Origin: Paraphaeosphaeria minitans
Taxonomy: Eukaryota; Ascomycota; Dothideomycetes; Pleosporales; Didymosphaeriaceae
Length of the DNA: 64,000 nt
Assembly: GCA_015832175.1 (NCBI GenBank)
Contig: WJXW01000012.1
Coordinates: 1,136,001-1,200,000, forward strand
Reading direction: 5' to 3'
The notes under the pieces are model-generated. The model worked only from the letters and a program-made list of their open reading frames with translations. It was not told the origin of the DNA and made no database searches. Every line of letters begins with the position of its first letter. Position 1 is the stretch's first letter. Shown in pieces: positions 55,313 through 64,000 of the stretch. The position numbers were made by a program, and so were the translations under genes.

Positions 55313-57186
55313 ATGGAGAAGTACGACACAGTTGACATGATCCCTGGCGAGCAACACCAAGAAATCGCCGGCATGGGTTCGGCGGAGCGAGCGTGGACGA
55401 CCCGAGAGCCTTATGGGCCGTCTGGTAGGTTGTCCTCGCAAAAATGAGATGGGCAGTCCGTTGACTTGATGTAGGCTTCAAGGGGCTTTTCAGCAACTAC
55501 TATGTCGCTCTATGTGCGCTTTTTGCCACCATTGGCGGCCTACTGTTTGGCTATGAGTATGTCCTCAAAATCGAGACCGAGAATCGCAATCGCTAATCGC
55601 GATATAGCCAAGGTGTCATTTCTGTCACACTTGTCATGGATCAATTCTTGGAGCGTTTCCCGCGTGTCTCCGAGAGTGCTTCCGGCGCTGGCTTCTGGAA
55701 GGGTCTCATGACCGCTATGTTGGAACTTGGTGCTCTGCTCGGAGCCTTGTTCGCCGGATATCTTGCGGACAGGCTGTCAAGGAAGCGATCGATTGTGGTC
55801 GCAGTCATCATATTCTCCATAGGAAGCATCCTCCAAATCTCAGCACAAGAGTACGCCATGCTCACCGTCGGACGCTTGATCGGAGGCGTCGGAATCGGCA
55901 TGCTTGCCACCATCTCTCCTTTGTACATCTCCGAGATTGCGCCTCCGGAGATCCGTGGCGCCCTTCTCGTCCTCCAGGAGTTCAGCATCGTTTTCGGCAT
56001 CGTGGTCGCATTCTGGATTACGTACGGTACGCGCTACATGCCCAGCGAATGGTCGTGGCGCCTGCCTTTCCTCATCCAGTTGATTCCGGGCCTCGTCCTA
56101 GGCGTCGGCATCATGTTCCTGCCGTACTCTCCTCGCTGGCTATCCTCCAAGGGTCGCGACCAGGAAGCACTACAAGTCCTTTCACAGCTGAGACGTCTAC
56201 CGGAGAGCGATTCCCGCGTCTTGCAAGAGTGGTGCGAAATCAGGGCTGAGGTTGCCTTCACGAGAGAGGTCAACGCCGAGAAGCATCCGCTGCTCCAAGG
56301 AAACACCAGATCGAACCGCATCAAGCTCGAGATCGCTGCGTGGGGTGACTGCTTCAGAAAAGGATGCTGGCGAAGGACAATCGTGGGCGTGGGCATCATG
56401 TTCTTCCAGCAATTTGTAAGTGTTTCTCCATTGAGCAACTAATGAGCAAAGCACTAACGTTATCCCAGGTTGGCATCAACGCGCTCATCTACTACTCCCC
56501 ATCCCTCTTCCAAACTCTTGGCCAGGACTACGAAATGCAGCTCCTCCTCTCCGGCGTCATAAACTGCACGCAACTCGTCGGTGTCGTGACATCTCTCTGG
56601 ACCATGGACCGTTTCGGCCGACGACCGCTCCTCCTTGTAGGCGCTGCTCTGATGTTCATCGCGCACCTGATCATCGCCGTGCTAGTCGGCAAGTTCGGCC
56701 ACGCGTGGACCGATTACAAGACTGAGGGCTGGGTCGCCGTCGCATTCCTCTTCTTCTACATGTTCAGCTTCGGCGCGACATGGGGCCCGGTCCCATGGGC
56801 TATGCCGGCAGAGATCTTCCCGAGCTCGTTGAGGGCGAAGGGCGTCGCGCTATCCACATGCTCGAACTGGTTCAACAACTTCATCATTGTGAGTTCAAAC
56901 CCCGGCTCTGTGTGCCGTAGATGCAATACTAACAAGAAGCCAGGGTCTCATCACGCCCCCTCTCGTGCAAAATACCGGATACGGCGCGTACACGTTTTTT
57001 GCGGTCTTTTGCGCGCTCGCGTTCGTGTTCACATTCTTCTGTGTTCCCGAGACCATGGGAAGAACGCTGGAGCAGATGGACGCTGTTTTCGGAGACGTCA
57101 GCAGTGAGGCTGAGGAGGCGAGAAAGGTACGCATTGAACGGCAGATCATCGCTGAGCAAAGCAACAACGCTGTGGCGAAGCCTTGA
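55313..57186 (+). CDS. MFS sugar transporter
   Basis: Five exons, 55313-55424, 55475-55556, 55608-56415, 56469-56888 and 56944-57186, 554 residues. All splice borders are canonical and all joins keep frame. Twelve membrane helices and sugar-porter motifs are seen: GYDQGVIS, ADRLSRKRS, YSPRWLSSKGRDQEAL, FFQQFVGINALIYYSPSLFQ, DRFGRRPLL, WGPVPWAMPAEIFPSSLRAK and PETMGRTLEQMD. The cytosolic N terminus is 45 residues long. Within fungi this type (long N terminus, SNYYVALCALFATIGGLLFG) is common among hexose and pentose carriers; substrate not deducible. It is distinct from the porter at 23.8 kb and not a tandem duplicate. No sugar-metabolism gene adjoins it. Confidence 0.93.
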
Positions 57187-57519
57187 GCGACTCAGCGGAA
57201 AAGACCGCCTCGGACATGGCGATATTATGGACGAGCCTTGCGGCTTCCCTTAAGTACGACAGCACTCAGCAACCGTGATAGAAATTCAATTCTGATCAAG
57301 TCAATAAACCAATTGAGTAATTGCCCATGTGTTCATAGAGTGCAGGAACTGAACGTTGAGCCTACTGACCAATGCCATCTATTATAGATGTGCTTCCCTA
57401 TGGCTATAAATGCCCACGAAGCCAAATACGCCAAGATGCATTGGAGATATCGTATAAAAATACACTTCGTGATGATATAAAACACAATGCTAAGAGTTCT
57501 TAGCAAAACGCTCGCTGTT
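57187..57519. other. Intergenic, 0.33 kb
   Basis: Between convergent genes; AT-rich 3' flanks, nothing recognised. Confidence 0.5.
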
Positions 57520-60500
57520 TCATACGGTCGGCATCGCCATGATGCCGCTCCATCCTCCACCTCCACCAGATCTTCGAGTTCCAGCGCCGTTGGAAGGCGT
57601 CCTCCTTGAGTCACTAGCTCCGCTAGCTCTCTTCGCGCTAGGCGCTCTACTCGGCCCTCTCTTCTTCACGCCGGCATAAGCATCCCCAGAAGCAGAATTT
57701 CGCTTGCGGTAATTTTTCTTCTTCAAGTGTGGGTTTGCGGAGCCAGCCCTGGCGGCACTGGGTGCCTTCGGTCCGGGGGCGGGCCTTGCCGATTCGGCTT
57801 GCGGAAAACGTCTATTGAACGCCTCAACATCTGGGTTGACGGGGTGACTGAAGAAATGGCTCGTCTGCACAGTTTCCTCTTCGTCGTCATCTTCTTCGAA
57901 TTCACCCATTGACACGACGCTCTCATTTTCAGCTTGCACTTGCGGTTGTCCTTCGCCATTGCCGTCGCTTTCACCGAGAAGATCGATCTCAATCCGATGG
58001 TTTGGATCTGCGGGCCGTTCCTCATAGTCATCGTCATCGGGGCCTTGGTCATCGAATTGAGCTCTCCGAGGTAGATTCCTGGGTACAGGCAAGCATCCCG
58101 ATGCGGTGAATATTTCCCTCGTATTCTTGATGAGGGCCAAGAATTTCTTTCCGTAAAGCCTCACCATGTCGGGATCGATGCCGGGGATTGCAAGCATTTC
58201 CTCGGTACTTGTGGGAAGATCAAGTCCCATTTCGCGGAGAATAGTATCAGAGAATGGCCCGAATTTAAGACCTTTCTTGAACTTGAGATCCCTGATCGCA
58301 TTCTTGGCGCCATTCATGTAATCGCCGAGGATGTCTTGCTGGAGCTCATCAAGACCACTCAACCTCTCATCTACGGTGATAGGCGCATTGTGAGTCTTTT
58401 GATTTGGTCGTGGAAGAGATCTTGCTTCGCGTACGGGCGCGAAATCGCTGTAGTCCTCATCGTCGTCGTCTTCAGGTATGACGAAGTCGTTGTCGTATCG
58501 CACTCGACTGTTTCCGCGTGACGGCTGGGGAGCTACACTACGATGACCCTCGTCATCATCTTGGTTGTATGTGTATGACTTGATACTTCGTTTAGGCGGA
58601 CCTCGAATCGGTGAGGATACATTGGTGGAAGGGTACTCAGGTCGGCTCTTGGGCGCTCTCCTCTTGGGTTCTTTTTGGGCAGCCGTCTTCTTGCGAGGGG
58701 TCACACGAACCTGCATACTAAAAGGTTTTGTGCCGCTTGCGTAATCGCGACTTCTCGGGCCAGGCTGTCATTTGTTAGCTGATATTGCGAAGCGGCACAG
58801 AACACTTACATGGATGTAGTTGGTCGCGAAACCCATCTTGTTCGACACAGAAGTCTCTTCCAAAGCGCGAGACTCTAGTAGATGGTTGAAGACGCGTTCG
58901 ACATCGCCCCTTTCCAAATCGGCCCCAAACCCAAAGATATCGCCAATGTCTGCCTTCTTTATTTTGGCATTCTTCGCTCCACGGAATGCATCGACGCATT
59001 GTAACACAGTGACCTTTGATTCATGTACTTTCCTGACAAGCTCAATGGCCTTCTGTGCGTATTGAGAGAGGTCCTTCTCCTCGAAAGTGGCACCTGACGT
59101 GCAGTTGTCGCAGGATTCTCCGCAGTCCTCCTTCTTGAACGATTCGTTGAAGTAATTGAGCACTTGTACCCTGCGACAATCACTCTTGTTCTCGCAGAAC
59201 TGAATGACGTTCCTGAGCATGTCGTGCTGCCGTTGCTTTTGCTCTCTGCTGCCCTCGCCTTCGTCAATCATCTTTTTCAGGATCTTGCAGTCGCCATAGT
59301 TGTAGTAAAGATAACATGAGGACTTCTTGCCATCTCTCCCAGCGCGACCAGTCTCTTGATAATATCCCTCCAAGCTCTTCGGTAACGAATGGTGCACCAC
59401 GAAACGCACGTCAGCTTTGTCGATACCCATCCCAAATGCAATCGTGGCAACGATAACGTGGTACTTGTTGGCCTGCCATTTCCGCTGGACGTCTGATCTC
59501 TCGGGTGGTTCCATTCCAGCATGATAATGGTAAGCAGAGATGCCGAGATCGGTAAGCTTCTTTGCAACTGTCTCGCAGCTTTTGCGAGAGAGGCAATAAA
59601 CAATACCGCATTTGCCGGGGAACTGGGATTTCAGCAAATCCGCAATGTTTTGCACGATATTCTTGGCTTTAGGTAGGACGGAGTAGGACAAGTTCGGACG
59701 ATTGAAACTCTGCGCTATCAAACGAGAGCCACCAATACCCAAGTTCGCCATGACATCAGTCCGTACCAGTTGAGTCGCTGTAGCGGTGAGGGCAATTATT
59801 GGTACGCCGGAGAACTGACGCACCACATCGCCCAGTGCCTTGTAGTCAGGCCTGAAGTCATGGCCCCATTGACTGACGCAATGAGCTTCGTCGATAACTA
59901 TTCGGGCTAAACGATTGCGGCGATGGAGTTGTTGAAATGCATTGATCATCCGTTGATTCTTACTAAGCATCTCTGGAGTCACATAAAGCACATTTATGAA
60001 ATCTTGGGGGTCGCGTTCTTTGAGACCGTCCATGATCCCTTCCTTGTGCTCCGCTGTAGATTCTCCGTTGATGAGAAATGCTTGCATACCGAAACGGTTC
60101 CGGCAAGCGTCGACCTGATCCTCCATCAGGCTTAGTAAAGGCGAAACCACGATAGTCACACCCCGGGTCTTTCCTGATTTGATGACCGAAGGTAGTTGAT
60201 AGCACAAAGACTTGCCACCTCCAGTGGGCATGAGAACAAAACAGTGTTCGCCTCTCAGTGTCGTGTTGACGGCATCTATCTGGCCTGGACGGAAACCTCG
60301 AAGCCTGAATCTGTAAAGCAATGCATCCCGAACTTCTCTCGACCATTCGTGGTTCATGCCAGGCGCATTGAGTTGTGGTTTATGGGGAGATTGTGGACTT
60401 TTGCGTTGTGTCTTGTTGGCGGAGGCTTCCTTGAGAACTCCTCTGGCCGGTTGGACGCTTCGTGTGTCCACCCTGTCACCCTTCCAATCGTATCCACCGC

Positions 60501-62634
60501 GGGGTCTGCTCTCATCAATATTGCTGATTTCATGGAAAAGATTGTCATCGTCTTCGTCGCAGAAATCTTCCTCGTTGATTTCGAATGCTTCAGTCGCTGC
60601 ACCCATCGTATCGCCAATTGAATTGAAATCATCGTCATCGAAAACGTCTCCAAAGTCATCGTCGGATATTACGAAAGGCTCTACTGTGTTGCTTACACCT
60701 CGGTGGGGCGAACCACCTCGGCGACGTGAGTCCGATCCCGAAGCAAATGCAACATGACCACCGGGTGCAGAACGCGTGTGCGATTCTGTTTTCCAATCGA
60801 GACGTGGAGGGGTTGACTCGATAATGCGAGTTTCAGCGAACCGGATGCGACGTGACGGTGTCCAGACCTCGTGCCTAGAGATCTGCGTTTGCTTGATATA
60901 TTGTGTTTGAGGTACATGGTCCGGACCTGGTGTATGAGCCATTCTGTTGGTCTTCGATTTTGGGGTGGCCTGAGTAGACTTCACAACGACTTTACCTATA
61001 TTCTGGTGGACGGTGTCGTTGGCCATGTCTGTGTATTTCGCCAGACCGGCATCCTTGAAAAGATAATAAATCTGTACATGGAGCTCGTCGAGGTCCTTGG
61101 CATAACTACTCAATGCTTCAGTGTCTTTGAGGTTGAAATCGTCGTTGTCAAGATCATCAGCAATCTTTTCCCTCAGCTCCTGTCGCTTGTAGTTCAAATC
61201 TTCGTGCTTGGACTTCAAGACGAGAATTTGTTCGAGAGCTTTTTTCTGTGTGTTGGCGCGCTTGATAGATTCTTGATGCGCTGGCGTTGAGGTGCCGGCT
61301 TCCGCGTGTTTTAGGTACGTATCTTTAGCCTTCGCCCAAGTGCCGACAGCGGATTCAATGTGCCGCTTCAAACGACATCCCTCCGAGTCTAAAAACATCT
61401 CAACTGCTTCACGGATGTTGGACTTCTCCTCGCTTGACAGTTGCGAAGCGGCGGGAGCGGGAACAGACTGTGTGGATGCCAGTATAGGCTGTACTTTCGT
61501 GGGAGACGGGCGCGTCGTCTTCGAAGATTGAGATGTCTCAGGAGTAACTAGAGGGTCGTGCTTTGTTGTCTGTGGACGGCTGGGGGCCTCCCGGGATTTG
61601 GAAGGCGACCGAATAGGTAGCTCAATCTGTGACGAATGACTGGCGGTATCAGCGTGATTCGACGCTTTCTTTTCCGGACTGGCCATGGACACGACATCGA
61701 GCTCAAATCCGTCCAAAGATTCAAAATCGTCATCTTCAGAATCCAAGACTGTGTTTTGGCCTCTTCGCCTGAACGTGTTGTTGCGTGCAGATTGGATGCC
61801 CTTCATGGGCGAAGGACTGCGAACAGATCTTCCTAGCTTCTTCGCAGGAGCCAGTGTTTCTGATGGAACACGGCTCAATGGCTTGCGCTTCCGACTGCAC
61901 CGAACGGGCTCTTCGCCGACTTGCATCAACCGTCCATTGGATACAGTGGTCGAGTAGGGTGGAGGTGGGCTTTCCGGGACAAATGTCATTATGTCATCTA
62001 TGTTCGCAAACCCGTCGTAGTCGGTGCTGGGACTTGATGCAGGTATTGTATGATCTGGGCGCGGAGATTTGCGCAGCACAAGGTCTGCCGCATACTCATC
62101 ACTCTTCCTCTTCTTTCCACGGCTTTTGCTTGGGGATTGTTGCTTTCCAACACCATCGGTCAAATCAATCGCCTCGATAGATGTTTCCGGAACACGGTGT
62201 TTACGGGTGGCTGACGGCTCAGCTATCGGCGTAATTGAGGCTGCCAAGCTTCTTGGTGTGGCATTGCTCCCCAAGGTCAAACGCACGTTCTTCGAGTCAC
62301 GCTCAGCGAGCACCAATCTAGCTTTGTTCTCCTTGGGAGTAGCTCTCAGCCGTGCCATTTCTTCCGGCGCTGCCTGCTCCGAGGGCAATCTGTGTATGTT
62401 GATGGTGCGGGCGCGAGAGAGGGGCGGTATCGTTGGAGTGATTCCGCGTGCGGGTGCCGGGGCTGGTTCATCGTTCGGCGGAGGATATATTGGGAAAGAG
62501 GAAGGCTGCGAAGTCGTTGCTGAGCTTGCCGGGGCGTCGGGGTCGTATGCAACGAGTGAAGCGGCAGGCGGAACGAAAGGCTTCGCGGATAACAGCCACT
62601 TGAGTTCAGCGCTAAAATTGTTCTTGGTAGGCAT
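57520..62634 (-). CDS. RecQ family DNA helicase, BLM/Sgs1 type
   Basis: Two exons, 62634-58810 and 58764-57520, 1,689 residues; the 46-bp intron (GTAAGT...GCTAAC...GACAG) joins NYIH to PGPRSRDY. The N-terminal about 740 residues are Ser/Pro-rich and mostly disordered with acidic patches. The helicase core has motif I MPTGGGKS (802-809), DEAH box DEAHCVSQWGHDFRPD (from 915), and motif VI QETGRAGRDGK. The RecQ-C zinc-binding Cys set (CRRVQVLNYF, CGESCDNC) and winged-helix follow. An HRDC domain lies at about 1410-1495 (DELQQDILGDYMNGAKNAIR). The C-terminal 190 residues are basic and Gly/Ser/Arg-rich with KKKNYRKR, a probable nuclear signal. By family it unwinds recombination and replication intermediates with Top3-Rmi1, as Sgs1, BLM and Aspergillus MusN do. 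Length and domain order support a full gene. Confidence 0.95.
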
Positions 62635-62921
62635 TAGGGTGTCGCCTAGTCCGCGAGAAGGTCTGCATCGGCAGGAGGCGCGTAATCATGCATGCGACGG
62701 GGGACTCAAAAGACGTCGTGGTGGCGATGTGGGGGTTCAGACGGGAACATGTTGTGCAGTCGCGTTACTCAGTCGCGCCTGCCTCGCGCTAACCTGGTTT
62801 TGTCTTGACTAACGCACGCCTGTCCACGTGACCACAGCCGCGGGAACTCACTTGCAATACTTTGCGATGACTCCATCTTCTCTCCACGCCTCTCTCATCT
62901 TTCTTAAAAAGATATATCTCG
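62635..62921. promoter_or_regulatory. Shared divergent promoter region, RecQ helicase / PLP decarboxylase
   Basis: 287 bp separate the two start codons on opposite strands. No specific motif is claimed. Confidence 0.4.
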
Positions 62922-64000
62922 ATGCATTCCGATCCAGAAACGTTCTCTCGGCTCGCATCCGCGATTTCTAGCCTTCACCTCCAGCCACCACCTAAAAACG
63001 TTCTTCCGTCGGAAACCATCGTGACTCAGGCACGTAGAAACTTGCAGACAAGTCTTTCATCTTCTGGCGTGGGCTTCGAAGAAACAATCAGACACATCCG
63101 CGAAGATCTTGCACCGGGCTTCAATGGTTCCAGCCGCTCTCCCAACTACTATGGCTTCGTGACCGGCGGCAGCACGCCTGCCGCGGCACTTGCCGACAAT
63201 TTGGTTACCATCTACGACCAAAATGCCGCAGTTCACCTGCCCCAAGAATCAATAGCTACGAACGTGGAGGATTCCGCTACTTCGTTATTAGCTCAGCTCC
63301 TAAAGCTCGAACCATCACAGTGGCCGCACCGCCTCTTCACCACCGGAGCAACAGCAAGCAACGTCTTGGGTCTCGCATGTGGCAGGGAGTACGCCATTTC
63401 AGAGGCACATGCCCACCGCAGCGATGCTGTAAGCAGCGTCGGCGAGCTGGGCATCGTAGAAGCCATGCGCAGTGCTGGGATCGACAAGCTTCAAATTTTG
63501 ACCACCGTTCCGCACTCTTCACTTGTCAAAGCCGCAGGGATTTTGGGTCTTGGACGTGCGTCAGTGGTTGATGTCAGCCTACCAAATGCTTCGCACAAGT
63601 TCGACATTGCTCAGCTGAAGAAGCTGCTAGAGCGGCGTCGATCTGCCTCGATCATCGCTATCTCCGCATCCGAAGTGAACACTGGACTTTTCGCTACCTC
63701 CGGGTCAGAAGAGATCCAGGAAATACGTAGGCTAGCTGACAAATACGGTGCCTGGATCCATGTCGACGGTGCTTTTGGCATCTTCGGGAGGATTCTCACC
63801 TCCCCAACTCATTCCGACATCATCTCTTTCTGCGCGGGGCTCGATCTCGCGGACTCAATCACTGGTGATGGACACAAGCTTCTGAATGTACCCTATGACT
63901 GCGGTTTTTTCTTCTCACGTCATCGCGACATTGCGGAACGCGTCTTCCAGAATCCCAATGCCCCGTATCTCAGCACTGGAGCAGCCACTGACTCGCTCGT
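62922..64000 (+). CDS. PLP-dependent group II decarboxylase, 5' part
   Basis: Open without a stop from the ATG at 62922 to the right edge (359 codons), so the gene is cut by the window. It belongs to the group II pyridoxal-phosphate decarboxylases (aromatic-amino-acid, glutamate, diaminobutyrate type). Marks: SPNYYGFVTGGSTPAAALAD, FTTGATASNVLGLACGRE, IHVDGAFGIFG (Asp that pairs with the PLP nitrogen), and TGDGHKLLNVPYDCG with the PLP-binding Lys. The phosphate-binding TGA(T/S)ASN loop is also present. Fungal relatives of this subgroup are often annotated as tyrosine or L-2,4-diaminobutyrate decarboxylase; substrate cannot be fixed from the half gene. No intron is seen so far. Confidence 0.88.
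   Translation, partial: MHSDPETFSRLASAISSLHLQPPPKNVLPSETIVTQARRNLQTSLSSSGVGFEETIRHIREDLAPGFNGSSRSPNYYGFVTGGSTPAAALADNLVTIYDQNAAVHLPQESIATNVEDSATSLLAQLLKLEPSQWPHRLFTTGATASNVLGLACGREYAISEAHAHRSDAVSSVGELGIVEAMRSAGIDKLQILTTVPHSSLVKAAGILGLGRASVVDVSLPNASHKFDIAQLKKLLERRRSASIIAISASEVNTGLFATSGSEEIQEIRRLADKYGAWIHVDGAFGIFGRILTSPTHSDIISFCAGLDLADSITGDGHKLLNVPYDCGFFFSRHRDIAERVFQNPNAPYLSTGAATDSL

Noticed and set aside
54687..55496. 269-codon open frame on the minus strand over the 5' end of the second sugar porter
   Set aside because: Overlaps real exons of the porter, has irregular composition and no motif.

Overview
The window reads as nuclear DNA of a filamentous ascomycete (Pezizomycotina). The genes carry short GT-AG introns (mostly 45-100 bp, often with a CTRAC branch site). 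The gene set includes a NoxB-type NADPH oxidase, a LaeA-like methyltransferase, an AA9 cellulose-active monooxygenase, a CrnA/NrtA nitrate transporter and a KGG stress protein. Tandem repeats show C-to-T changes in CpA context, the mark of repeat-induced point mutation (RIP). A Dothideomycete is my best guess, but the sequence alone does not prove it. There are no operons; each gene has its own promoter, a few of them shared head-to-head.

Left part (1-16.9 kb): the 5' end of a Dopey/Dop1 gene faces a small PPxY membrane protein; then come a conserved secreted-type protein, a gene-poor stretch with an AT-rich RIP-like island (about 5.9-6.1 kb), a C2H2 zinc-finger protein and a large acidic protein with a BTB-like N terminus. 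NDUFA13 (complex I, with a GC-AG intron) and TRM10 (tRNA m1G9 methyltransferase) are divergent.

Middle (19-44 kb): an Mpv17/PMP22 membrane protein, an AA9 monooxygenase, a quinate-permease-like sugar porter, a metallo-beta-lactamase hydrolase, NoxB, a repeat-rich gap with several minisatellites and a 211-bp tandem repeat with mosaic RIP, NEP1/EMG1 (18S rRNA methyltransferase), an unusual VOC-domain protein with YVPAASVAPS repeats, a Cys-rich protein, a possibly decaying F-box/LRR-like gene, and a nitrate transporter.

Right part (45-64 kb): a nine-exon LaeA-like methyltransferase, a 67-bp satellite array with mosaic RIP, a three-repeat KGG protein, uracil-DNA glycosylase, a cupredoxin-like secreted protein, a second sugar porter, a 1,689-residue BLM/Sgs1-type RecQ helicase, and, divergent from it, the 5' part of a PLP-dependent group II decarboxylase that runs off the right edge.

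No biosynthetic cluster, CRISPR array, rRNA, tRNA or intact transposon was found. Most genes are core housekeeping or nutrition genes whose neighbourhood looks incidental. The most unusual material is the RIP-graded tandem repeats, the VOC-repeat protein and several odd splice structures.
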